A stretch of DNA of 64,000 bases from Procambarus clarkii. Taxonomy: Eukaryota; Arthropoda; Malacostraca; Decapoda; Cambaridae. Below are positions 1 through 10,600 of the stretch, piece by piece; position 1 is the first letter of the stretch; every line of letters starts with the position of its first letter. The position numbers and the translations under genes are program-made. The notes beneath the pieces are model-generated. The model worked only from the letters and a program-made list of their open reading frames with translations, searched no databases and was not told the origin of the DNA. The stretch spans positions 28,641,209-28,705,208 of the forward strand of contig NC_091172.1 in the NCBI RefSeq assembly GCF_040958095.1. The letters run 5' to 3'.

Positions 1-1
1 A

Positions 2-1546
2 GCTTCACCCACTACAGCTTCACCCAATAATATACCACCAGAAATTAAGCAGTTTTCATACAATTTATCCACAGTCTCTGTGGTTTCTGAAAACCCAATA
101 CCTGAAGCTACTAAGTTAACATGCCTCCAAACTAGAGGTGAAGCTGAACCAGTAGTAGAAAATGTAAATGAAAATAGCGACAGCACTAATTTCCCAGTCC
201 AGCTTCCTAGGGATAATGCTGGCAATGAGAAAACTGTCATACATCTAGTACTACAATTGCTGGATTTACCTCAACCTGATCAGACTGCTGACTCATTACA
301 ATCCTTCAGCATGGAGTTTGAGTCACTACTAAGAACATTCAGTCTTAAGGTTGATATAACTACTAGTGAATGGATGACCAAAGTAGTCCTTCAACGAAAA
401 TTGTCCAGCGATATACTAGATGAATTATATGCACATCAACATAACACCATCCTGACAGTACAGGACATCGCTGAAGGTTTACATTCCATCATAAACAAAC
501 GACGTGCAAATGAGGAAGTTAAAGCCTCTTGCAAGCCTTCAGTAATAGAAAATAGTCAATTAAAGGGTAAAACAACTACCCCAAATAAACATCAGTCAAT
601 TACTCTAACATCAAGTTGCAGAAAATCTGACAATGCAGCAGCATCCTCCAAGCCTACTGTTACTAGTTCACCCAAACCGGTAACTTCCAAACGTGCAGTA
701 GGCTGGGGGACATGTATGTTCTGCAAAAGGAAACATTCAACATACTGTTGTGCTAATTATCCAACCAGAGACATTCGTATGGAGCGACTCCAGGAATTAG
801 GGAGATGTGCAAGGTGTCTCAAGTCACACAACATAGACTATTGTGATACCCAATTCAACACCTGTAACAGGTGTAGAAGAGGTAGGCACCATGCAGCACT
901 GTGCAAATATACGAAATTAACGTATTCAAGACCCAAGGTGGAAGATAGCATTCCCACCACAGTACAGTACTGCAAGGTGCAACAAACAAAGAGTGTCCAA
1001 TCGGCAAAGTCTAAAGGTAATACGACTTTGCCTACTGCCCAAATTACCATCCTGAATAAGAGGGCCAAGGTCCATACCCGTGGGTTGTTAGACCAAGGAT
1101 CCCAAAGAACATATATCACTAAAAAGCTGGCAGATGAACTACAATTAAGGCCTGTAGCCCAGATGTCATTCAACATCTCAGGGTTTGTAACAGATGCAGG
1201 ACCTCAAGTCTACCAGGTGGTACAACCATCAGTACGCTTAGGCAGGTACGTCTGTCGAGTACAAGCCATTGTGGTGGACAAAATACCAGTAGACCTACAA
1301 GTTCAAGGTCTGAGAGCAACAGCCAAATTCCTGAGAAATAGAGGAATAAAATTGGCAGATAATATTAAGTCTGATCACCTCACCGACTTCGGTCTCCTTG
1401 TAGGGACAGACTATTGTCATCGATTCATCGGTAGCCCTACTAAATATCAGGGTATAACCATGTTAAACTCTGCAGGAGGTAAATTACTCTCAGGCCCAGT
1501 ATCAAGCCTGAGGAGACCTATGCCTGCAGATAAACAATACCAGTAG
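2..1546 (+). CDS. BEL/Pao retrotransposon Gag-protease ORF (5' end off window)
   Basis: The frame is open from the left edge to a stop at 1546, so the true start lies outside the window. The N-terminal half resembles the Gag-like region of BEL/Pao elements. Three zinc-knuckle-like clusters follow in order: CMFCKRKHSTYC (about 716-751), CARCLKSHNIDYC (about 809-847) and CNRCRRGRHHAALC (about 863-904). After them comes a retropepsin-like region with LLDQGSQRTYI (about 1087-1119), where the active site reads DQGS instead of the usual D-S/T-G. The ORF ends soon after the protease, with no reverse transcriptase, RNase H or integrase. It is a transposon gene and not a host gene. Whether it is still translated is unknown. 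Confidence 0.85.
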   Translation, partial: ASPTTASPNNIPPEIKQFSYNLSTVSVVSENPIPEATKLTCLQTRGEAEPVVENVNENSDSTNFPVQLPRDNAGNEKTVIHLVLQLLDLPQPDQTADSLQSFSMEFESLLRTFSLKVDITTSEWMTKVVLQRKLSSDILDELYAHQHNTILTVQDIAEGLHSIINKRRANEEVKASCKPSVIENSQLKGKTTTPNKHQSITLTSSCRKSDNAAASSKPTVTSSPKPVTSKRAVGWGTCMFCKRKHSTYCCANYPTRDIRMERLQELGRCARCLKSHNIDYCDTQFNTCNRCRRGRHHAALCKYTKLTYSRPKVEDSIPTTVQYCKVQQTKSVQSAKSKGNTTLPTAQITILNKRAKVHTRGLLDQGSQRTYITKKLADELQLRPVAQMSFNISGFVTDAGPQVYQVVQPSVRLGRYVCRVQAIVVDKIPVDLQVQGLRATAKFLRNRGIKLADNIKSDHLTDFGLLVGTDYCHRFIGSPTKYQGITMLNSAGGKLLSGPVSSLRRPMPADKQYQ

Positions 1547-2188
1547 AAATCTAAATTTGTCAGCTGATTATATTTCTCCAGTAGCATTATACTAAGGAGA
1601 TTACAGCTGACTATACCAACAGAGGTTGATGTTAGTATCATCATTTAAAGCTGAAGATGAGTTCATGAGGCTTCAGTGGCAAATCAGTGAACAGTAGCCT
1701 AAAACAGCTACAAGTCACTGCGACCAATGTCACTGAACCCACTGCAGTCTCAGAACCATACTTTACTTTAATGATGAGCTATTCAATCTTCTGAATCAAT
1801 TAACTAAATTAAACCCAATAAATCTGATGACTGATTTGATACATTTATTATTTAATCAAGATGTATTCCATGGGCCTCAGTGTTTATATATCAGTGACCA
1901 GTAACCTGAAGAAACTTCAAGTTATATCTGATGTCACTGATCTCACTGCAGTCCCTGAATCATACTTGAATGTAGTACTTGATCACATTCAGTCTTCTGG
2001 GTTAAATAATAAGTAATTAGGCTTGAATATTAGCCTTTCAAGAGTTAACAGGGAAATGAAATCGCATTAGACTTCTAACCCCTGCAACTCTAGTACGGGA
2101 CATCCGTCCTGTACGAACAGACACACAAATGTGTGATTATTAACAACTAACATCAAATTAATCTAATAATTCGAAGGAGGAGTATCGG
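1547..2188 (+). mobile_element. Remnant internal region of the BEL/Pao element
   Basis: This is non-coding sequence between the Gag-protease ORF and the putative LTR. A complete element would carry several kilobases of polymerase and integrase here, so a large internal deletion is inferred. Two diverged direct copies of a segment (about 1665-1790 and 1870-1990) share the order CAGT, GTCACTG, CACTGCAGTC. A purine-rich stretch at about 2173-2188 could be the polypurine tract. Confidence 0.45.
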
Positions 2189-3130
2189 TGTTCGTCTGTT
2201 CTAAATAGGACTTCGACCCGTGAGCAGCCCCTGGGGAATTATGTCGGAAAATCCGACACCATTTAATATATCATACAGATAATAGCTGTATTACCAACAA
2301 GTTACCCATAGAAAACGTACTTGTAGTGGAATTACCGTCTAAAGAAAACGGGATATCATCACCACATACTATTATAATTCACCAGCTATTCTGCTGGGAA
2401 TTATTCTTAAATACATTAGTCTTTGGACTTTACCATCATAAAAACATCTTATATAAATTAACTTAATTATCAATATTAAAGTAGAGTAAATGTGACCCTT
2501 CTATCACTTTCTGAAATGTGGACAATGTAAGCCAGGCGTCAGAGTGAGGAGGAGGGCAGCCATTGTTTATACGAGACCAGAGGCTCACACGGGAGCAAAT
2601 TCGGCTCCTGTTAATTTTACTTGGACGTAGTGTTATGGATACCAAAGTGTACCATCTGTCAACACGCTGTCAACAAATCAAGTTAAGTGTTCTTTCCGAA
2701 ACCCATTATTTATCATTAGTGGCCATTAATGTCATTATATAGGGTGACCCGGTTAGATCACATGGAAGCCTCAAACTAAAGGTAATTAAGCCAGGTCTTC
2801 ATGTTCCATGTACTGTATAGTGTTTTCTCTGATATAGCTTGTCATATATAGGATTCTGGCTTCACAGCTAGCGCACTTTTGACAGGTCAAGACGAGGATG
2901 CAAGATTTGTGCACCAGTTACTGGGTGATATGGAAGCTACCTCAATGAGGATAATTTGGTGTCTACACCCTAGTTATACCTGGTGGACTAACCTGCTGTA
3001 CTATAAGATAAGGAACCTCTTCAATGTATGTAGTTAATTTTGTAGTTTGATTGGCTGCATATATATATATAATAAACCCCCCCCCTAATGTGTAGAGGAT
3101 CGATTTGTGAGATTATGAGATTATTGCAGA
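2189..3130 (+). repeat. Putative 3' LTR of the BEL/Pao element (ends approximate)
   Basis: It starts with TGTTCGTCTGTTC just after a purine-rich run and carries an AATAAA at 3071-3076 near its right side, as expected for an LTR polyadenylation signal. The partner 5' LTR would lie left of the window, so neither end nor identity can be verified. The right boundary (a CA near 3128) is a guess. Confidence 0.35.
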
Positions 3131-3189
3131 AATACAGTCCACTTAACATTATACAAATTGCTATCGAAGTATATAAATTAACGTAAATA

Positions 3190-3662
3190 TAAATTCATAT
3201 AAATTAAATAAATATAAATCTCACAGGTCGGTTCCCACATGGTCTGAAGGGTCTAATAACTGGGCATTCGGTGATGTAGTGTGGGAGATCGTGCCGCAGT
3301 TCCTGCTCACAGAGTTTGCACCTGGAGTGCTCAGGATTGGAAGATCCGTCACCTGTAGCCACCTGCCACAGGTAACGGTAACCCAACCTGATCCTTGCAA
3401 CCACTGTGTCGCACAGTCTGGTGGACGTTTTGTGCTGCCCATAGATATAGGTTTGAGATCTGAACAAAGCATAGCTAGTACTTTCAGGTCGTTGGGAGTC
3501 AGTAATTTCTTTCCTATCAGACCTGAGTGTTTGAACCAATACAGTTTTGACAGTAGAGATGGGAATATCTAGATCTAATTCAACTTCATCTTTGTTGCGC
3601 GCTAATTTGGCTGCAATGTCCGTCTCATTATGATGGGTTATATTTATGTGTGAAGGTATCTA
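3190..3662 (-). pseudogene. LINE ORF2 C-terminal fragment (RNase H tail plus CCHC-like end)
   Basis: The minus-strand frame is open from about 3662 to 3204. It begins in an RNase H-like last motif (PSHINITHHNETDIAAKLA) and continues to a typical LINE C-terminus with ARIRLGYRYLW, then CKLCEQELRHDLPHYITECP, a zinc-binding Cys-Cys-His-Cys arrangement. It is truncated at its 5' side and ends in AT-rich sequence near 3190. The same module order occurs on the plus strand at 5625-6290. Confidence 0.75.
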
Positions 3663-3822
3663 TATAAAAGGGATTCGAGAAAACGTAAAGCTGGTTCCCC
3701 GGTTAACACACAAGATGAAAATAGTTTACTGCCATGAATAACCTGTATCCATTACAACCCGTTCAGTTTACTTACTCCTGATCCTTGTGCGCAATATAAA
3801 CATTGGCACATCCACGCCTCAC

Positions 3823-4044
3823 CTTCAGCTCCATGACGTACTGGATGAAGTCCTCAGTCTCCCTGAGAGACGCCTCGACTCCGGCCTCACAGTAATACTC
3901 GGGTAAGTTGAGTATCATGTTGTCCTTGCCCACAAGAGCCCGCTGACCCTTGGCGTGCACCTCGTCTACCAGGATCTTGGCGGCCGTCAAGTAGAGACCG
4001 GCGTGGTACACCGCCGTGGTGGTACCATTACATAACAGGCGATT
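3823..4044 (-). CDS. GDA: GDA exon 4
   Basis: The 222-nt exon (74 codons) begins NRLLCNGTTTAVYHAGLY, continues GQRALVGKDNMILNLPEYY and ends FIQYVMELK. The acceptor is ATGTGCAG and the donor AAG|GTGAGG. A second strong donor (GTAAGT, about 55 bp downstream at 3768) would extend the frame by 18 codons. The earlier donor is favoured because the extension does not resemble the family. Confidence 0.88.
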
Positions 4045-7000
4045 CTGCACATGGAAAATACAAATATGTAACTGTAAACCGGAGAAGTGAAGTTAGTTGG
4101 ACACCGGCAGCTAAATCCTCATGCATAATGGGAAACCGGCAATTAATATATATCCATTAGGTGTTATTTACACTAATAACTTGTCCGGGAGTATCTGTCT
4201 GTTAAAAGTCAGGCATCATGTGTTTCTGTCCCAGCTGGAGACAGAAGCCTAGGGATGTCAGCATTAGAATAGGGCACATTACCACATCAGGATCGTCGTG
4301 TCGTCCAGTATTACAGTATCAGCAAACCCACCTACCACAGTTTAGTTAGGGAATGCAATGACTTTTATACACTAGTTAGGAAAATTTACCACAGCTTAGG
4401 AAGAAATGTCGGCGACCTGTACCCTCTCTCTTCGCTGCTGTTCTGTAATGAAGCTATCAGTTTCCCATCTCGGACTATCCCCCTTGCCATCTTGGACTCC
4501 TTAAGGTGTCGACTGACTTCAGAAATGTTATTTAGTTAAGTGATCGTTTGAATGGAAAATCAATATGACTTAAGGGTGCAGTTTACTGTCAAACAAGACG
4601 ATATAAGGGAGTGGTCGTGTCTTCAAGTGGCCTTACCCTCCTTGATAATGGTATTGAACATATAGATCAAGAACTGAATGATGTGACATATTGCTAGGCA
4701 CTAATTGGGAAAATAAAAATCGTCCCTGATTACTCTACTCTGATCTCATTTCCTCGAAACCGAGACTTTCTAAAGTTTCGGTTCAAGTCCATAAAGATAT
4801 AATTAGGTAATGCCTCGTCACCTAATTACATCTTACATATTATCTGATAAATAATACTAACCACGACTTTCTTGAAGACGTCTCTGGCTACCTTCTCGCA
4901 GGAGAACGTGACTTCCAAAGGAAGGGTGTACTTGTGGACCCATCCAAACAGCTCGCGATCCAATTTGAGTCCATTATTTGGGAACTGAGGAGCATGGGTG
5001 TGAGTATCCACCAGCCCAGGCATCACAAACTGACTGAAATGTTTAAATTCTAGTTCTAGAAATGACTAAATCTAGCATTATTCACACTTAAATATATTCG
5101 AGGTAAGTATTTCTTAATTTAGCGACACCTTGAAACCTCGTCTAAGGTTAGGCTTCGTGAGAATAAAAAAACTGGAAAATGACCCATTTTAACCTAGTCA
5201 AAAATAAGTTATGTTAGGCAAGGATCCCAGTCTAAGCAAGTTTGGGATACTACATACATATGGTGACCTGGGATTATAACTACTAGGTTCTCCATGTTGG
5301 CTACCTGGAGTCAATATTCACGTAATGGTCACAACATACCGGGGATTATACGGTACCACGGTATCATAGACCATAACATGAGAGGCAACACGTTTCTGAC
5401 GATCACAATACACCTTGGAGGACGTACACAGGTAGGCACCACAGTTGATCTAGGTCACCACATACCAGGGGATCACCACACACCAGGACATCACCATATA
5501 CCAGGGCATCATCACATACCAGGACATCACCACATACCAGGACATCACCACATACCACGACATCACCACATACTAGGGCATCACCACATACTAGGGCATC
5601 ACCACATACCAGGGCATTCGGAGGATGGCAGGGCAGGGGTGTGGAGTCCTAATAAGGGAATATACGGAGTTTGGAACCGTGGACAGGAAGATTGAACTTC
5701 GACTTGGTAATTATATATCATCCACATCAGCTGAACTGCAGGTCATTCTGGCTGGTTTGGAGAAATTACGTCAAGACGACAAAGATGTTTTTGTATTTGT
5801 CGATAGCCGAGGAGCACTTGGTTCCTTAAACAATCGACATCCAATCTTCAAGTCCATAGTTGAGGATTGTAAGAAAGGGATTAATGAGATACAGCTGAAA
5901 GATCACAAAATGAAATTCATGTGGATTCCATCTCATTTTGGAATAGTGCTCAACGAGGTGGCGAATGACTTGGCCAAACGTGCCACATCGAGACCAAAGT
6001 TGACATTGAATGTGTTTTCACAATGAGACAAATAAGCAAAATCAGAAATATTCATTCACAGGCAGAAGTGGCGAGGAAGCCAAACCATGCAACACTACAT
6101 GTATGTGAGTCAAAACACCCATTTCACTTATGGTAAAAGGAGAAATGCTTGGAGTGACTCTGTGTACAAGCGGCTCAGGCTTGGGTACAAATATTACTGG
6201 GAATATGGAATAGGTGTTCATGATAATGACAAGAAGCGTAAACTATGTGGTATGTTAAGGTCTCACACCCCTCACCCATTATGTTCTTGAGTGCCCGTTG
6301 ATTAATGTATATAGAAACACTAAGAAAAGGACTGTTCATGAACAAATACCCTGGATGTGTCACAACGGAAAGATTGATGATATTCTGGAGAGATATAACC
6401 ATTTTGCACCAAGATTGTAACCTTTTGTTGAACTGTCTGAATGTCTATTGCAAATTGTCTATATGCCTACACATAAAAGTATCTGTGTCTGGTAACATAC
6501 TACATGTGTAAAGGAAGAATGTATATGTTTATCACTCAGAATGTTTGGTAATATGTTTATTGTTTGTGATGTGCCTATCTATGTATAAATATGTTGTACT
6601 GAACGGAATGAGAATAGCTTGAGCTACCTCATCCCTCTGAGTATATTTTACCTCAATAAACATATTTCAAATTCAATTTCAACATACAAATAAATCACTA
6701 CATACCTCGGGGTCATGAAGGAGATACAAGAGTCCCCGAAGCCATGTTTGGCCTTCAGCTGTTCCAGATGTTTTCCTTCCTCCAGGAACACAATCTTGAA
6801 CGTATATTAAAGAAAAAAAAGCTTTATTAGATAAGAAAGCAGGAGCTTCAACTTCGTACATTGTCTTAAAAACATCGTTGGTGTTGATCTATCTAATATT
6901 TTCTGAGCTGCTTCAATGGCGATTTTTTTGTCACACTTGGTAGTTTTAGAATTCGTCTCCCTACTCGTTCTAATTTTCTAAACCTTACATTAATTTATAA

Positions 7001-8491
7001 TAGTATTATGCGTTGATTGATGCTAGTCTGAGAGACTGTTGCTCCATGTTGCCTGCTTTTATTTATTCCTGAATTGTAAAAGGTAGAGCGGTCCATTTTC
7101 TTGCTTGGAAACACGTGCATCTTTAGGAGACATATAAAGCCTTGAATTAATTTGAGATTCTGCAACAGATCTTTTAAATAACCCATCAAAGTGTGGATAC
7201 CAGCTCAGTACCTCCACGCTCATTGTAAGTTTGGGTGTAGCCTCATTCAATTTTTCTATTAAGTCCGATTTCCTGTTAAGTTCCTATTTCCTATTAAGAT
7301 TGCACATGAATGTGCAATCTTAATAGGAAAATAGGATATAGGTTAACACACTATATTCTAATTACATTCATGTAATTAGAATATAGTGTGTTAACTATTT
7401 TTATCTTTTCCTTCACAATTTAATCATATTATTTTACAACAAAAAATTACATTATTCGTTAATCTAATAAAGATAACAGTACCAACCAATATTGTAAACA
7501 TTAATATTTTTAGATGATCAACAAGGATATATAATGGAGTTTTGCAGCATTCCTTCAGTGATGTGTAAATTTTATAATAGTATATCTCAGACAGGTCTTT
7601 GTAACACATTCATAAAGGTTAGCTGCAAAATAGATTTTTTTTTTTAAATAATTCTGACTGCATTAACATTAGTTTCTAAGACCAAGCGTACAAGATTGCA
7701 TTATTCGGTAGAACTTTTAACACCACGACTTTGAAGAAATATCTCAAGGCCTAGTATTTCCAGGGTCTTTTTTACGAGTTTGATGTAAAATGCTGCGCTA
7801 ACAGAACTGTCTCTTAATTTAACTTAAAAGGAAAACTTGATTCCTAGAACTTTCGGAGCCTAGTCTAAGTTTATTATAGTACATACAGTTCCCAAATTAA
7901 TGTCAGTATATGTAAGCTTATATGATTAGGATCTGGGGCCAGATTCACGAAAGCACTTACGCAAGCACTTACGAACCTGTACATCTTTTCTTAATCTTTG
8001 GCGGCTTTGTTTCCAATTATTAAACAGTTAATGAGCTCCGAAGCACCAGGAGGCTGTTTGTAAGAATAACAACAGTTGATTGGGAGATTTTCATGTTTGT
8101 AAACTGTTTAATAAATGTAACCAAAGCCGTCAAAGACTGAGGAAAGATGTACATGTTCATAAGTGCTTGCCTAAGTGCTTTCGTGAATCTGGCCCCCTGG
8201 TTATTAACGGAACGTAATGTCATTTTCTCCCAAAACCCCCACCTCTATAAGTTTGCAAACTTGACGAGGACTCGAAGCACCTGTTTCAGAGTTAACTATA
8301 TTGCCTAGAGCTTCTACGACCATAAGAGTTCATCCTTGGGCCTAGAACTAAAAGGACTTTGGGCTATCAGTTACTGAGAACCCTGTCTGCAAGCTTACCT
8401 TAGTGCCTAGGACTCCCATGACCCTGTCTGTGAGGACGACCATTGGAGATTCGGGCGTAGAATGGACGAAAGTTCCCCTGAGTACCTTCAT
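3823..8491 (-). CDS. GDA: Guanine deaminase gene, N-terminal four exons (3' part off window)
   Basis: Guanine deaminase hydrolyses guanine to xanthine and ammonia in purine catabolism. It is a cytosolic zinc enzyme of the amidohydrolase fold. Four exons (8399-8491, 6706-6794, 4862-5033, 3823-4044) join in phase with standard AG/GT junctions to give 192 codons. Landmarks in order are RGTFVHSTPESPM, KIVFLEEGKHLEQL, MPGLVDTHTHAPQF (the His-x-His zinc ligands) and NGTTTAVYHAGLY, matching the order in animal guanine deaminases of about 450 residues. The remaining catalytic His, Glu and Asp ligands should lie in exons left of the window. No further exon was recognised between 1 and 3822. The next gene on the same strand, about 10 kb upstream, is the adenylate-kinase-like gene. 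Confidence 0.9.
4862..5033 (-). CDS. GDA: GDA exon 3 with zinc-binding HTH motif
   Basis: The 172-nt exon encodes QFVMPGLVDTHTHAPQF, then LKLDRELFGWVHKYTLPLEV, and ends in ARDVFKKVV. VDTHTHAPQ carries the amidohydrolase His-x-His metal ligands. The acceptor is ACATTTCAG and the donor is GTG|GTTAGT, giving phase 1 to phase 0. The W-x-x-K-Y-T-x-P stretch is typical of guanine deaminases. Confidence 0.92.
5461..5622. repeat. 18-bp minisatellite, about 9 copies, in GDA intron 2
   Basis: The tandem unit is CATCACCACATACCAGGA with small changes (GGGCATC, ACTAGG). Because 18 is a multiple of 3, the plus-strand frame reads as a repeated Gly-His-His-His-Ile-Pro. There is no sign that it is coding. 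It sits immediately before the LINE at 5625. Confidence 0.9.
5625..6026 (+). pseudogene. LINE ORF2 RNase H domain fragment
   Basis: The frame encodes SSTSAELQVILAGLEKL, VFVFVDSRGALGSLNN and MWIPSHFGIVLNEVANDLAK. These are the RNase H motifs with the catalytic Glu, the second Asp (DSRGA) and the terminal His/Asp region. The first catalytic Asp expected before GCGVLI is not visible, and reverse transcriptase is missing upstream. It lies in GDA intron 2, antisense to the gene. Confidence 0.8.
6027..6689 (+). mobile_element. LINE 3' end (C-terminal tail, 3' UTR)
   Basis: It continues the preceding RNase H fragment with stops and frameshifts: KRLRLGYKYYWEYG, then KRKLC, then a region translating in another frame to a CPLINV-like end. 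The 3' part contains GAGCTACCTCATCCCTCTGAG, a CAATAAACA box and a tail of repeated AATTTCAA-type units. Related copies occur at 11245-11640 (plus) and 49022-49215 (minus). Confidence 0.75.
6706..6794 (-). CDS. GDA: GDA exon 2
   Basis: The 89-nt exon encodes IVFLEEGKHLEQLKAKHGFG and then DSCISFMTP. The acceptor is a T-rich tract ending TTCAAG and the donor is GAG|GTATGT. It starts in phase 0 after the GTK of exon 1, recreating the conserved KIVFLEE, and ends after two bases (AG) that pair with the T of exon 3 to give Ser. The 3' end of a LINE (6027-6689) lies within about 20 bp of the donor. Confidence 0.88.
7283..7335. repeat. Near-perfect palindrome, 24-bp arms, 4-base loop
   Basis: The left arm 7283-7306 and right arm 7311-7335 are reverse complements except for one extra A. 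The loop is TGAA. It lies in GDA intron 1, 6 bp from the next palindrome. No gene or terminator function is evident. Confidence 0.9.
7342..7395. repeat. Perfect palindrome, 25-bp arms, 4-base loop
   Basis: The left arm 7342-7366 and right arm 7371-7395 are exact reverse complements, bounded by GTTAAC at both ends. The loop is TTCA. Like its neighbour it could extrude as a hairpin on either strand. Confidence 0.93.
7935..8196. mobile_element. Foldback MITE copy 1 (GGGGCCAGATTCACGAA termini)
   Basis: A 262-bp non-coding element whose two halves are long inverted repeats, starting GGGGCCAGATTCACGAA and ending TTCGTGAATCTGGCCCC. The inner parts share AAACAGTTAATGAGCTCCGA on one side and AAACTGTTTAATAAATG on the other. 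Four related copies occur in this window (24103, 25362, 29050, 45414). It has no ORF and is presumably mobilised by a transposase elsewhere. It lies in GDA intron 1. Confidence 0.9.
8399..8491 (-). CDS. GDA: GDA exon 1 (coding part)
   Basis: The exon encodes MKVLRGTFVHSTPESPMVVL and then a TDRVMGVLGTK end, followed by donor GTAAGC after an AAG. The frame is also open to an earlier ATG at 8536, adding 15 residues. An acceptor-like ATCTCACAG lies between the two ATGs, so the 15 residues may instead be intron. I prefer the ATG at 8491 because conserved RGTFVHST sits a few residues after it. It ends in phase 0. Confidence 0.85.
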
Positions 8492-9224
8492 GTTGAACCG
8501 TTCGTTCTGTGAGATGAGCTTTGTTTGAGGATTCATTTGGACAACATTGAGAATTTACATTACCATGCAAATTACCTGTTAATAATATGAAACATAAGGG
8601 AAATTAAATATATGACAATCGTCAAATATGAACGCTTTTACCGTACAAAAGCATTCAAACCTACAAAAGCCCAATTAACCTGACAACCAACTACGAGGAT
8701 TGGTTGGAGACCGGGCCGCTGGGGACATTGATCTTCGACCATCTTAGCGCGATCCGTGCATGCAACAGGATTTGATATAAAACTGTGCTCAAATTGTACC
8801 TTGAGTGTTACCGGGGGTTGCTTGATCATGGAGCTCAGTTCGTTGGCACCAGGACCAACTAATCGTTATAGGCAATCGCTAGTGAAATGGTATTGGTACT
8901 GTGTATGCCCAGCCCGTCCTCATAAACACAGGCCCAAGCTCGTTAATCCAGCCGCCAAACCCCCTGTTTATGAATGAAAAGCAGTTTTCATTCGACTTGC
9001 AACTGATGACGTTGGAACATTTCTCTAAGTGCTTCACTGACGTCCTATGTTCGAACCACAATTCTATAAATGCGTCACTCACGTACTTCAAATACAACTA
9101 ATCGCCAACAGAACCCAAACACCTAAACTAACCTAACCTACGCCTAAATATACAGAGAATTTTAATGATATAATATTCATTTATATGAGAAGAAAGCAAT
9201 TTTTAATACACAGTTTTAAAATTG

Positions 9225-9345
9225 ATGAATGCGTCTGGGGAGTTCGGGCGCTGCTTTAACCAGCCTAGTGGGAGGACGGGTTGGTATGTCAGTGGGGTGA
9301 GCATGGTAATGCAAGTTTGAATCCTGATCGGGTCATGGAGTTCTT
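9225..9345 (+). repeat. Possible tRNA-derived SINE remnant before a (TA)n tail
   Basis: A B-box-like AGTTTGAATCC occurs around 9313, preceded by a GGGGTGAGCATGG region and followed by an AT dinucleotide run. No second copy with the same head was found in the window, so the assignment is weak. Confidence 0.3.
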
Positions 9346-9949
9346 TGTGATATATATATAATATATATATATAAACCATAACCTTATAACATGAAGACAC
9401 AAGACATACGATTACAAGCCCATTGCCAGAGGAACAAACTCTAGGTCATAATTAATATATTAATTATATTAAATGATTATACTGTGCGATCTGAATGATA
9501 TTAGAACTTAATTTCTTAGCTGGTACGACTTCTTAAGATGTAGAGTAACTTCTATGATCATCAGTAACCTAGAGGAGATAACGAACACTTGGTGTTCCTT
9601 ATCTCCTTTAATCTAGGTTATCTCTTTTAATCTAGTTCCTTATCTCCTTATCTTGCACCGTTAATCAAGAAGTGCTTGGGGTAAACATTGTGATTAATGG
9701 TCACCTCCAGAGAACATGTCCTGGTACTAATTCCTCCTGTCGGCCTATACCTTATTAATTTGGGGAAGCATTCAATTATTATATAACAACACTCCCAATT
9801 TATTCAATGCATAATTTATGAATATTTATAACTAACTCCTTACACTGTGTTTGGGGGTTCCCCGCTCATAGCCGGCCCAACCTCTCCGGCCCAGCCTATC
9901 TATAAGCCACCACTGGGAGAACAGAAATACGTATAAGCATGGGTCGGAA

Positions 9950-10540
9950 CAGGGCTCGTGTTGATATGGACTGCTAACTGCCCTGAACATTGTGGTATTC
10001 TCCATAATGAACTTGTAGATCAACTGGCCAAAGCAATGCACAACACACCTCACATTACCAATCATCCAATTCCTCATGCTGCACGTAAAGGAGCCTTCAA
10101 AGATACCATTACCCAAGATTTTGCAACGAAATGGAAAACGTCATGCTCACCTTTGTACTATGGGTCCATTAAAAAGAAATGGGAAACTTGGAAACATGTC
10201 CGATATAAAAAGCAGAGAAATTGATGAAACGACGACCAGATTAAGGCTGTGCCACACTAAACTAGCAGCACACAGCTCTAAGTACAGAACAGACATCAAC
10301 GAACTCTGCATCCACTGTCAGGTGCCTGAAACAATCGAACACTATCTCCTTCACTGCTTCAGACATCATAGTGCTAGAGTAAATTTCAAACAAGTATTTA
10401 TCGCACTTAAAATACCCTTTACCATCGGGCATACATTAGGAGGAGGTGACCACTCGTTACAGGAAAAATACCAAAGAGTCAAAGCACTGGGTAAATATCT
10501 CCAGTCGACCAACAAATTGGGCCACATCTTGTTGATTTAG
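9950..10540 (+). pseudogene. LINE ORF2 C-terminus, frameshifted
   Basis: The first part (about 9958-10224) carries an RNase H end, GILHNELVDQLAKA. The frame then shifts between about 10,080 and 10,200 and continues as TTRLRLCHTKLAAHSSKY, CIHCQVPETIEHYLLHC and a tail to a stop at 10,540. The C-x-x-C-x8-H-x4-C arrangement is the zinc-binding end typical of I/Nimb-like LINEs. Reverse transcriptase is absent. Confidence 0.75.
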
Positions 10541-10543
10541 ATT

Positions 10544-10600
10544 CATCTACTCAGAACAAGAAGTTCCAGTAGCACGGGCTATGGTGAGCCCGTAAGTGGA
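10544..10600 (-). repeat. Short interspersed tail (GGGCTCACCATAGCCCG family), reverse copy
   Basis: Reverse complement of the segment seen on the plus strand at about 54,060-54,120 and 59,785-59,850: GGGCTCACCATAGCCCGTGC, then TTCTGAGTAG and ATGAATCTAAA. Here it abuts the LINE stop codon, so it could also be that LINE's 3' UTR. Confidence 0.6.

Noticed and set aside
3768-3822. Extension of GDA exon 4 to the GTAAGT donor
   Set aside because: The added 18 codons do not resemble guanine deaminases, and an AAG|GTGAGG donor already ends the exon in phase 0. Not fully excluded.
5294-5695. His-rich 133-codon frame (GHHHIP repeats)
   Set aside because: It is an 18-bp minisatellite in an intron, with no start or splice context.
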